Assembly: GCA_043228905.1 (NCBI GenBank)
Contig: JBHGNT010000015.1
Location: forward strand, 3,224,001 to 3,288,000
Direction of reading: 5' to 3'
DNA: 64,000 bases
Source: Azolla caroliniana
Lineage: Eukaryota > Polypodiophyta
The position numbers were made by a program, and so were the translations under genes. Positions 12,401 through 23,000 of this stretch are shown here, piece by piece. Position 1 is the first letter of the stretch, and every line of letters starts with the position of its first letter. A model generated the notes under the pieces. It worked only from the letters and a program-made list of their open reading frames with translations. It ran no database searches and was not told the DNA's origin.

Positions 12401-13505
12401 ACGACAATGGTACAAGAAGTTCGACGACTTCATCCAATCGATCGGCTTCTCCAAAAGCGATGAGGACCATTGTCTCTTCACCAACACAGCTCAAGATGGA
12501 TCACCCATCTTCCTCATCATTTACGTGGACGACATGCTAATTTCTGGACGCCATGCGGGCGAACTTGCCGATCTCATTCGGCAACTGTGGTTGAAGTTTG
12601 CCATGAAGGACCTCGGTCCGGCACGACACATACTCGGCATGAAGATTAGTCGGCATCGCGATAAACGACATCTTTTTCTGTCTCAGACCGACTATATCCG
12701 ACGTGTCTTGGAACGCTTCAACATGCAATCAGCCAAATCTGCTTCAACCCCGCTCCCAATGAATCTTCGGCTCTCTCAGCGAGACTGCCCGACATCCGGC
12801 CCGGAGGGGGAAGATATGAAGTCGGTACCGTATGCACCGGCAGTCGGCTCCCTTATGTACCTGATGGTCGCGACACGGCCTGATATTTCTCATGCCGTAG
12901 GAGTCGTTAGCAGATTTATGCACAATCCTGGCCGATCGCATTGGAACGCAGTCAAGCATGTGTTCAGATATCTGGCTGGCACAAAAGACCATGGCATTCT
13001 TTTCGGTCCGAACCGAACCTCAGGCGTAGTCGGTTACACCGACTCGGACTTCGCCGGCTGTACAGACAGTCGGAAATCAACAACCGGATACTGCTTCAAA
13101 TTCGGCAATGGAGCAATCTCGTGGAAGTCGAAACTTCAGGAGTGCACAGCGACCTCAACGACCGAAGCAGAATATGTAGCTGCGTCCGACGCAGCAAAAG
13201 AAGCTTTGTGGCTCGGTCGGCTGGCGCACACGTTTCGACAAGTCGACCATGACTCGGCTCCAGTTGTCTACAGCGACAGTCAAGGTGTTGTTGCCTTGTC
13301 GAAAAATCCGGTTCACCACAACGCCTCCAAACATATCGACGTTCGATATCACTTCGTTCGGGACTGCGTCATTTCAGGGAAAATCGGTCTAGAGAAAATA
13401 TCCACAACCGACAATGTCGCAGATGGAATGACCAAGTGTCTTTCGGCAGACCGCTTTCGGTTTCTTCGGCATCAGATGGGCGTAACGACCAACCAGTCCG
13501 GTTAG
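9492..13505 (+). CDS. Copia Gag-Pol polyprotein, intact
   Basis: A single uninterrupted frame of 1337 codons; the ATG at 9492 is the first in frame. Domains in order: Gag (UBN2 type) near the N-terminus, a CCHC zinc knuckle at about residues 235-248 (CNYCKKPGHIKADC), aspartic protease with DSGAS near 306, the pre-integrase HRRLGH zinc region near 435, integrase with catalytic D, D and E in HSDVCGP (about 494), TDNGGEF (about 557) and NGIAERM (about 593), reverse transcriptase with YVDDM near 1011, and RNase H beginning GYTDSDFAG near 1180. The order PR-IN-RT-RH defines copia. The polyprotein makes the virus-like particle and copies and inserts the element. One mild oddity is LDVKTTFLHG where LDVKTAFLHG is usual. 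No frameshift or stop is present. Confidence 0.96.
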   Translation: MASTSGSSEMSLRKFDGSNFNFWKEQMQDYLIVKGQIDPIENEEPPEGYKPIEWQKLDRIVRATIRMHLSESVYFTVQSCTTAFELWKTLSDTYEKKVAATKMFLIRRLYNLRMKESDSVQAHLNEYESISSQISSQGTTIEDELRAMILMSSLPSSWETFVTTVCNASTTAVKYSEVTSAILTEAARRKSFAKDSTDDAYVVQGSTDRSNIRGRDSSRPPNNQRRRSQSRDNRICNYCKKPGHIKADCRALKNKNNKKSGRHEEINYVSFSADVLPDDPNILSIENPVGSEVLLTTEESSTWLLDSGASFHVTPHRSQFRQYTIRHSDSVRVGNSQHCDIIGIGTVELNLAGGSTLVLHNVRHVPELSRPLISVGQLDEDDIRAGFSSGGWTLHRGNLLLARGPKIHSLYPLHVTLREGNLFLVDIPVSSLWHRRLGHLSKAGITHLSRAGYIPKLSFSDHQFCEHCQYGKQAAASHPTSAPRETRPLDLVHSDVCGPMPHQSLGGASYFVTFIDDSTRKVWAYPIRTKDRVFSIFSDWLAMVENQTDRKLKCFRTDNGGEFKSEEFVKFCRQRGIRREFTAPHSPEQNGIAERMNRTIQERIVSMLQHSGLSDGFWAEALLTAVHIINMSPSRPLGLQIPQELWIGSKPNYDKLRIFGCEAYALIPKDDRRKLAPRSRKCIFLGYGSDGEMGYRLWDPERRQIVRSSDVVFNESAMNPSVEKPIEVRRVTFSDVPTLQEGPALNTRSASRVAEPYTTDSDNSDSAQQNNPLSDHPTTIPDATSPIIPRRSERLSQPPERYSPGIFFTDAGEPTSYEEASTFVDSATWHLAMESEMHSIRANKTWDLVELPKNRRALPCKWVYRLKETSDSTTPKYKARLVAKGFRQEYGVDFDEIFSPVVKMTTLRFLLGVVAADNLELIQLDVKTTFLHGDLEEEIYMEQPKGFVATGQEHLVCRLRKSLYGLKQAPRQWYKKFDDFIQSIGFSKSDEDHCLFTNTAQDGSPIFLIIYVDDMLISGRHAGELADLIRQLWLKFAMKDLGPARHILGMKISRHRDKRHLFLSQTDYIRRVLERFNMQSAKSASTPLPMNLRLSQRDCPTSGPEGEDMKSVPYAPAVGSLMYLMVATRPDISHAVGVVSRFMHNPGRSHWNAVKHVFRYLAGTKDHGILFGPNRTSGVVGYTDSDFAGCTDSRKSTTGYCFKFGNGAISWKSKLQECTATSTTEAEYVAASDAAKEALWLGRLAHTFRQVDHDSAPVVYSDSQGVVALSKNPVHHNASKHIDVRYHFVRDCVISGKIGLEKISTTDNVADGMTKCLSADRFRFLRHQMGVTTNQSG

Positions 13506-13691
13506 AGCCGGACACAGAGCAGGATGGTTCCCGACAACCGACATCAGTTCCTTAATGATCGGCTTCAACTGTTCCGACCCGACCAGTTCGGTCTTCTGCC
13601 TTCGGACCTTGCCGACTCGAACAAAGCTGATATGTCCGAGAACCTAAGTCTATACCTGTAATCTTAGATAACCCATGTATACGCCCATTAC

Positions 13692-13698
13692 GGGGGAG
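13692..13698 (+). promoter_or_regulatory. Polypurine tract of the copia element
   Basis: GGGGGAG lies immediately before the TG of the 3' LTR, the expected plus-strand priming site. Confidence 0.9.
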
Positions 13699-13869
13699 TG
13701 TCGAATACAAGTGTATAATGGACGTATTCACACTATCCCTTTGGGCCATTTGTGTAATTAGCATAAAGGGTAGTTGCCCTAAGTCGGTCACTATATATAG
13801 TGACCTTGTAACCTTTTTGTAAGGTTGGGTGTTGTATTATTGTTTCTATTGAAAAGAAAGTCTTTTGTG

Positions 13870-13918
<49 letters not shown>

Positions 13919-14004
13919 AACGACCTAGAAACTGTCATACGCAGGTATTCAAACACCAATCGAATGCTTCTTGATCTTCCGCATAGACGACCTCGTCCTC
14001 AACA
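13699..14004 (+). repeat. 3' LTR of the copia element
   Basis: 306 bp, the same as the 5' LTR except one substitution and a longer CT run with a shorter GT run (near 13870-13918). The target duplication CCTTG follows directly. Confidence 0.96.
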
Positions 14005-14009
14005 CCTTG

Positions 14010-16150
14010 ATCCGATTTCCATAAGGACAATCAAAGGTGTTGCTTCCGAAGAAGGGGACAACAATGTGCTCCACCTTGCCTATATATAGTAACATTACTT
14101 TAAAATGATCTTCATTTTCACAAGAGTTTTTGATTGATAATTAGATGCATTACGTGTAATATAAAAAGCTTGATTTGACAGATTCATAACTTGTAAAAAG
14201 ATGAATGTAAACACTCTCTTACCAAATATAGATGTAAGGTTTAAGGTTTCATAAAACATTCTCTCTACAAATGATGTCATTGAGATAGGAAAGAAAGTGA
14301 ATCAAAACCATTGTATTATGTCAATATAACAACCACACACATTGTGTGTGAACACAGTCCTCGGGGCATATATGCATTTATGTTAAAGTCGAACATTAAC
14401 CATGTGAGGGAGGCCTTTGTATCGGATTAAATGTATACCAAATATAATCGACCCAACCTCTCATCATTGTTAGATTGTTCTTAATCTCTCTTGCCCCCCC
14501 TCCCTCCTTGTATATTGCATATGTTGGCACCTAACTACAAACCATATTCTTTGTTAAATAAGGAAATCACATGCATCAATGCATGATAGAGCCCATCCTA
14601 TTGATTGTCATTCTGCTCATTGCCTACATTATGGCTTGATTCATACACTTCAATGTGAAACAAGATGTTGATGATACGTGTAAGACTAGTCGACAATGCA
14701 CTTTTTGCCCTAAACAAGTTCGAGAGTTTGAGTATCATACTTTCATATAGTGTTATGCCTTTGATAACATTTGACCATGCCTCTCACGCATATTTGATCA
14801 AACCTAATCCTTGCATGAATTTATCCCATAGTTACAATGTGCACTCTCATTGTGAATTTCATTACTAAAGTTCTTGAACATCAAGAACCACTACTCACTT
14901 TCACATGTATTACATGAACATGTTATATATTTTTGTCTTGCGGGCTATAATATCTTACCTTGAAGTACGTTACTAAACTCTCTCTTTCTCTCTCTACTAC
15001 ACTACAAACATCAAACCCAGATATTAGGTTCAATATAAGGCAAGAAGGCATATTGACTTTAAATTGTAATCAAACTTTATCTTATTACTAACATGAGTAT
15101 TAACTCTTGTAGAGCCGTCATACTCCTTCGCACTCAATTACACCAACTATGTATCGAGGTTGCATTATGGCATCAAAATATGTCAATTATAAAGGTATGT
15201 AAAGTATGCGAGGAAGGTCTAATAGAGGATGAATATCAAGTTTTCTTTTTACATGTCGAACTTGTAATGCAATTTAGTGGGGATGATGACTTGAATGTCG
15301 TGCCAAAGATAATGCTTAAAAGGTTGAACTAATATGTGCATGCCTTATTCACACATTGAAACTTTATGTTAGGTGCATAACCATAATTGATCATGAGATA
15401 AGGTTCTCCATAGCTTTCCCAATGCTTATGATGAGTACACATAAAGTAGTCAAGCAATAACACATTAGGGGTTAGGGTTTTAGCCTGCAAGGAGGTCGTT
15501 GGGGGAGGCTTGACTTATGTTGAGGCTATGTTAATGTGGTTATGGCTTTATTATCTAAGCATGTGCGATCCTTGTGGAACCCAAGGCACGACTTGTATCA
15601 ACACCAATGATATGGGACATTGAGGAAGGTTGGGTTCGTTGCATGTCATTGATAGGGGTGGGTTGGGGGAACTTGCACCCCTCTTTCCTTTCATTGGTTT
15701 GTAATTCATTATGTTTAGCTCAAATAATTAGTTAGCCAATAAAATCGTGTGCTTTGAAGTATGAATATCCTTTCTTGGGAAGGAGACACACATAAAGAAA
15801 ACTTGCTTACTCGAGTCCCATGGTTTAATATTGGTTTATATATGAACGTTTAATCTAATCTAATATAATTTGTCCCACTTCCCTCTCACAAACACATGCA
15901 CACAACATAACACATATATGTCTTTCTTAATCTATTACACAAAGGTTGGCCTCTCTGTGACACGAGTGTTTATAAAAAGGAGTATATGATAATCAATCTT
16001 GCCATGAACAATGACCTCGAGGTTTGAAAATAAGTGAAGCAAGGCTATTATATTGGGCATCTGATTAGAGCGACAACATGAATGAAGCAATGCTTGATTG
16101 AGGAAGGGGCACTAGTCAATGGGAGCGGCAACAATGACGACGGCGACCAC
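14010..16150. other. Intergenic stretch, no gene seen
   Basis: AT-rich, with no frame over about 80 codons, no splice-linked coding pattern and no LTR or LINE signature that I could place. Bases 14010-14085 continue the sequence into which the copia element jumped. Confidence 0.5.
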
Positions 16151-16154
16151 CACA

Positions 16155-16560
16155 ACATCAACATCAACATGGACATAAACACGAACCCAAACCCGAAAAT
16201 GAACCTCAACATCAACATATGAAGATGAATATATCAACACGAACATCAACATATCGACACGAGCACGAGCACGAGCACGAACATGAACTTCATGACCATG
16301 AACACGAGCGCGAACATGAACTTCATGACCACGAGCACAAGCACGAACATGATCATGCGCATGAACATGAACATGAGCACAAACACAAACACAAACATAT
16401 CAACATATCAACATCAACATCAACATCAACATCAACATCAACATCAACATATCAACACACGAACACAAACACGAACACGAACACAAACACAAACACGAAC
16501 ACAAACATATCAACATATAAGCACATGAACATATAAGCACATCGACACATCAACAACGAG
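16155..16560 (+). repeat. Hexanucleotide-type microsatellite field
   Basis: Interleaved 6-bp units ATCAAC, ACGAAC, ACGAGC and ACAAAC run for about 400 bp. The His/Glu-rich and Asn/Thr-rich frames it opens are products of the repeat, not genes. A C homopolymer run follows near 16655-16670. Confidence 0.9.
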
Positions 16561-16737
16561 AACAATAACAAGAGCAAGAGCAATGGCAAACGCTGAAACC
16601 CGTAAAAAAATATGCTATGGTTGAATAAGAGGAAGGAGATATTTGGTGGGCGAGCCCCCCCCCCCCCCCTCCCCCCGCCCCCCAAAAGATCGACAAAGCA
16701 AAGCAACATCTATGTATATACATAATAATGATGGACT

Positions 16738-16769
<32 letters not shown>

Positions 16770-16817
16770 AAAAGTAGCAAGTAAGTATTCACATAATACA
16801 TATGTACATACAGAATG

Positions 16818-16852
<35 letters not shown>
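16738..16852. repeat. Two (GT)n microsatellites upstream of the kinesin gene
   Basis: (TG)n runs at about 16738-16760 and 16820-16851 lie 165-280 bp before the kinesin ATG, in the likely promoter or 5' UTR. Their length is likely to vary between individuals. Confidence 0.9.
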
Positions 16853-16854
<2 letters not shown>

Positions 16855-17015
16855 TTGGGAACTTGGGTGATGCAAGGAGTCGCGAGTTGTTTGGTTCAAT
16901 TACACAAGAACCTGCATCAGATTTCTACACCCAAAAAACCCTTTTCTTCTTCTCCATCTTCTTCTTCATCATCATCATCAACACGCTCTCATGGTCCCCC
17001 TCAATCGTGTCTCTG

Positions 17016-20000
17016 ATGATGGAAGCCCCCCCTTCTCCTCCAACCACATCTTCTCCTGTGATGATCCACCCGCCTCCATCCAATGACACCAGTATCTCCA
17101 ATTGCACCTCAGCAGCAGCAACAACAATCACAATCACAACAACAACAACATCATCATCATCATCATCATCATCATCATTGCTTGCTCAAGATGCAATCAG
17201 TAATGCTAATTGTAAAGAGGCAGTGGCCCCGGCTCCTCAGAGTATTGTGGTGGCGCTACGAATCCGTCCCCTCACTGCATCCGAACACAAGCAAGGCTGC
17301 AAAGATTGCATCGGCGTTATCCCAGGTGAACCCCAGGTATATATAATATGTATATCGAACCCCAATCATATGTAATAATTAGTGTCATCCCTCAAATTTT
17401 GAGTAAAGTCATGCATTAATTATGGCGGAGGCCCGAGGAATCTGAAACTCTTTTCTATTCTTATTATTATGTAAATAAACGAATTTTTGCCACTGGGAAT
17501 GATCGAAAATTTAAGTTTCCCGCTAAGAAATCACCTTAATATTGCAGGGGGTATCTGACTGGACACAAGGAGTTTTAGACATTCTTCAAACTCATGGTTG
17601 ATCCCACTTTACGTAGGCTAGAACCTAATGTTAATATGAGCTTCTATGAGGCGAGATAGAGCATATAAGCTTGCAATGCGCAGTGGGTGTCAGGGGTTCC
17701 GAGCAAATGGGCAAGACAGGACTTTGAGAACTTGAGCCTTGCAAGTCGATGAATTGGCAAAACAAACTAGCAACTCCAAATCAGTTAGAAAACAATCTAA
17801 AAGACAATAAAAATAATATGGGTTTTATTGAATTGATGCGATGGGTACACCAATACCAAAAAGGATGTCAAATTGTTAGACATAATAATCTACGGATAGA
17901 ATCCATCGAGAGACCAATAACACAATTGCTACTTAATCTCACATTGTCACATATGAAATTCAAGAACTTATGCCTTGCTAGAGCAAAAAGATAAATTGGC
18001 AAACAAGATAGAAATCCATGACTGAATACAAAAATACCTAAAACAAGGAGTAGTAGATGGGTTTTGTTGAATAGAATCAATTGATAGACCAATGACACAA
18101 GAGACACTCTTTGTCACATCGGTGCACATGAAGATTCGGGAAATTAAGTGTTGTCTGCAACAAATGGATGAGTTGGCAAACAATAGTGATCCAAGCTCAC
18201 ATTCAAAAATACCTAAAATACAAGGAAAAATAGATTGCTTTTTCCAAACAGAATACTTTGGGGAGACCAATATCATTGGAGGCATTAAATCTCACATTGA
18301 CAAGTAAAAATGTGAACTTAAGCCTTGTTTACAGCAAAAAGATGAAGTGGTAAACAATATACAGATCTATGTATCACATACAAAAACCTTAAAAGGCGAG
18401 AAATAGTAGATGGGGTTTGTCAAAAAGACAAAGATCTTTCTGCTCTAGCCAAGGCGAAGCTCATGGATTTTCATTTCTGCTAATCTGAAAATTGAGTGCC
18501 TCATGTATTATTGGTCTCCCCTCAAATTTTATTTGGCAAAACCCATCTACTATTCCTTATCTTTTAGGAATTTGTGTGCATGATCATGAATCACTACTTA
18601 CTTGCTTCAGGTTCTGATCAATTGTTTAGTATGCGTGTGTATTTTCAATATGAAAAATGTCTTTGAATTGACAGGTATCTTGCTTTATTCATTTGCAGGT
18701 TCAACTAGGCTCAAACTTCTTTACATTTGACCATGTGTACAGTAGCATCAGCTCGTCATCGTCAACAATTTATAATGAGTGTGTGGTTCCACTTGTTGAT
18801 GCACTATTTCAGGGGTACAATGCTACTGTGCTTGCATATGGACAGGTTGTGTCAAAAATGCTCCTGATCAAGTTGATATTTTTTCTGTTTTTGAAATTAA
18901 ATGTTCTAGCAAGGTGCCGAAATAGAAAACTCGTTAATGTCATAGAGTTAGACACTCTTTGGAACTAGTGGAACTTATGTATGACCTCTTTTACAGATCC
19001 CTCAAGTTTAGAAAGATTATTCTATATACCATTTCCCTGTTATGTCACTACAAGTGATGGCCTCTTGGTGCAACAAATATCTAATCATCCATCATGCTAT
19101 GCATGGGCTAGATATAGGGCTGATATGGTCACATATACAAAATTGCTATATCTCCCATGATGTTTTGATTCGTTTTGAATTTAGCAGTCCTAATTTTACA
19201 ATTTTCATTTTATGTATTTCTTTTCTAAGGTTGCCCTTGGCATATGTAGACAGGATCTGGGAAAACCTATACCATGGGAACTGGATTTGCAATTGGAGGT
19301 TGCACAGATGGGATCACACCTCGTGTAATGGAAACTCTCTTTGAGAAGATTCAGAACATGAAACAAGGGGTGGATTTGCAGCTGAGAGTATCATTTATTG
19401 AGGTATCATATCAACTACATGACTAGAATTTAAGATTTTGATTTATTTAAAACAACTAATTTTCTGTATAGAAGAAACTGATTTCAATTTCATTAAAAAA
19501 ATTCATGAAACTATTCCAAACAAGTAACTATATATATTTTAGGAAGCATACTTAGGAATATCACATGATATCTCTTGTTGTTCTGTTAGAAGAGACAAAA
19601 AATATAGCTCTAAACAACAATATAGAGAATGAAATGCATGTCCACTATAAAAAGCAACTTAAAAGAAAGACATTTATAACGTTTTTTAAGAGGTCAGAAT
19701 GACCTATAAGACCAAACAAGAGATTACGAAACGTTGTCTCGTATTTGTGAACAACAAACCAAAATAAATGTAACTAAGTTAAAATCAAATAGAAATAGAA
19801 CTAAGACTTGACTAGAGAATCCTGTCATCTATACATGTAAGATTCTAAAGGTAGATATATTGTAATCGAAAGATCTTGAGCATAGATTGATCCAGAATGG
19901 AGAGGTCTCCGAAGTGAGGGAAGCACCTGTGATGTCAGGAGATAATGACCTTTATCTGTTGATAAGGGTTGTGAATCGTGATCCACGAGGCTGCGGCCTA

Positions 20001-23000
20001 CGTGCAAGAAAAATTGCTGTTGCCCGACCTATTGTAACCCCTTTGCAATGTTCTGGCTCGGAGCCCGTTTGTGTTGCCCTTGATTGTCTTGTAGCATGAG
20101 TAGGATTAATGGGGCTTAAGAAAGTTGTGATTGCTCTTTATTGATGAGCTTGTGTGGCTGTATTGCTGTCCTTTAACAACGTCTCCATGTGTCTCTTGAA
20201 CTTTTAGCAAGAAATGCCTTTAGCAATGTTGGCCCTCATATTCCATTACCTTGCATAGTGGGCCAAATCCTTGCTCAAAGAGGCAATGGTATCTCTCTCT
20301 TATTTCATAAAAAACAGTACAATAACAAACAATGTTCTCCATATTCCACTCCTTGATGACACAATTGGCAAATTCGTCCTTCTTGAGGCATTCATGCATA
20401 TCTACCTACCTCTAATTGAGGAAGTTCTGGCAATTGCTCTGTCAGGCTGCACAGTGCATAGAATAGATGTATGTCCATATAAGCGGGCCTGATGATGAAT
20501 CCATCCTCTGATGTGTGTAAAAAGTGTTTATAGTGGGCCATCTTCCTACCAAGAGATTTTGTTGGTCTGATCCTATTATTTTGTTTTCCAAGTTGATAAT
20601 ATCGGTTCGGATCAGTCTATTCTTTTCCACTTTGATCATGCTTACATGGGGGCAATCCAAGCTATATTGGAGTGGGGAGAGTATGTTTATGTTAATGCCT
20701 CGTGATTCCAACCATTGTTGGGTTTCAGCACACTAGCAATGTATATCTCCATGTTCGGCCTAAGTGCCAACCTGAGTACAGTTGTTTAGGGAGATCCCAA
20801 AGCCATTGGATATTGATAACTGAATGGAATAATGCTTCCATGATTATTGGAGCTGCTCCCATCGCTGCCTGGATTATACTATGGGACACTGATGCTTTGC
20901 TTCTTATCATGTGGGTAATATTCAAGACTAAACTTCTCTTAAAATGAGGAATGCTTTAATATATCGAAATCGTTTGAGTTATTTACTTTGTTAAGACTTA
21001 GTCCCTAGGTTTTTAGTCCATAGAGAAGAGTGGGGTAACATGTGTATTAATAGCCACAATTTCGTTCATGGCTCTTGGAACTGCAAATATGCACAATGTC
21101 TTTCAAGGACACCAATGGCTGCATGTCCACAAGAAAGTAGAGCACAAGCTGACGTCTGTATGAGAACTGATGGCCTGTGACTGTTACTCCCAGGTACACG
21201 TAGGATCATGTCTATGCCACCTTTTCCTCTCCCAAGAATAATTCTGGTTCTGATCTTGTTACCCATGCTTGAGTGGTGTTAAACACCATCACCTTGAGTG
21301 ATTTTATCAACATACAATAATGTTTGTATGACGATACACGTTAAATATTACTTTGCGCCGAGTGGTTCTATCTATGTTTATTGACAAACCTTTTCTATGT
21401 AGAAAATACCTTTAAGGCATTCAGATGTCTCTGTAGTCCCTCTGGAGTGTCGGAGTTCAGCACAATATCATCAGAATATAGTAATATTTGTATGCTGATA
21501 CCTGCTAGGCATGCTCCTGAAGCGCTGAATCTCTCTATGTAGTGTGATACCTCATCTATATAGAGTCCATAGAGAGGGCATCCTTGTTTTAGTCCAATTG
21601 TACTAGCCACAGCCTCTGAAAGCCTATTGGGAGATCACATCTTTCATGATAAGGCTTCATACAGTGCATAGATTCCTCATTGCATATGTATAGGGCTACC
21701 GTGGGCTTCTTGTCATTGCATTAGCCGAGTGTGGCACAATATTGAAGGCTTTTCAGAAATCCAGAAAACAGCAATAGATCCTCTTACGATGGGTCTCCTA
21801 ATGTACAGATCAAGACGAAAATCATAAGCAGTTCATAATCGAGGGTTCGGGACGGGGTGGCGAACATGCCTTCGATAAGGGTTTGGCAGTTCATAATCGA
21901 GAGTTCGGGATGGGGTGGAAATTTGAGTATGACACTCACATTACCATGCCTGTCTAACAAGTCATCATATTTCTCGTGAATTACCTTATAAGTTGAGTAC
22001 TACATTTTCATTGCATACATTGCATATCTTCATGTTTGTGTGATGATTCCAGGATGCTATCTCAACACTTAGCTTGTGTGAGAGAGTTCAAAGAAGTGTT
22101 AAGGCTCTCCGAGAGCCAAGGGTCATGGGTGTACTTATGTGATTGGATACTTTTTGGCATTTTTTCTTTGTATTGGGGTCAATAGGGTTAATACATGCCA
22201 AGCCTTCATGACAAATACATGCCACTCCTGCTCAACCAATATTACTTATAGTGTGGGGCCATATAGATTTTATGATATAGCCATCAATAGCTTCATGTTT
22301 GCAAGTTTCAGTGAGAAATATTATATCTGCATTGTTAGCTATATCACGTAATTCCAAGCCTTTATTCCATGGATATCCTCGACAATTCCAAAATGTGATT
22401 TTCAAAATTGAGGCAGTCTCATTGGTCACACTTGCTATGGATTTTGAGCTCCATTTTTAGTTGCATAGGCTTCTTTGATCTCATCGTCCAAGACCTATCT
22501 AATTCAAAAGTGAACACTCCTTTCGTGACAAGTCAAGGGCCATACAAATAGTTCTTAGTAGAACATTCAAAATTGGCGACCCTAGATTGGGCAATTGCAA
22601 CATGTATGCGTAGGGCCACCTCTAGTATCCCTTGAACCCAAGGTGCTTCCCTAGCTCCAAAGGCCTCTTTGTCTTGGATTGACCATGTTGGAAGTCTTTG
22701 AAAGGCAGAGCTTTCAGTACATTTAAGCTCACAATATTAGGTGCTTAGCTAATAGGGATATCTGTTATCTTAGGCAGTTTTACTAATCTCGTTATACTTA
22801 TTTTAGTTTGTTGTTCTTGAAGATAAGACAACATCGTAAGATGCAATCTCTTGTTCAGTCTCAGTCCATTTTAGTCTCTTAAAAAACTGCAATATATATT
22901 GTCTTTCTTTTTCATTTTAAAATTTGAAGTCCTGAATAAGCTTTCTTATAATTTATAAAGGTATATATACGGGAGTAATGTTTGCATCTGTCTCATTTCT

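Larger units (their letters stand above)
8527..14004 (+). mobile_element. Complete Ty1/copia LTR retrotransposon
   Basis: A 5478-bp element bounded by LTRs 8527-8816 and 13699-14004 and flanked by a perfect 5-bp target duplication CCTTG (8522-8526 and 14005-14009). It has a tRNA-iMet-type primer site, one long Gag-Pol frame and a polypurine tract. Outside a CT/GT microsatellite the two LTRs differ by one visible base (ATTTATG versus ATTTGTG), so insertion was very recent. The element is clearly more GC-rich than its AT-rich surroundings. It carries all domains needed for movement and is a candidate active copy. Confidence 0.97.

Noticed and set aside
16219-16536. His/Glu-rich 105-codon frame
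   Set aside because: It is the translation of a hexanucleotide microsatellite.
18440-18565. Possible microRNA precursor from the inverted intron 1 unit
   Set aside because: Arms are far apart and diverged; nothing defines a short precursor.
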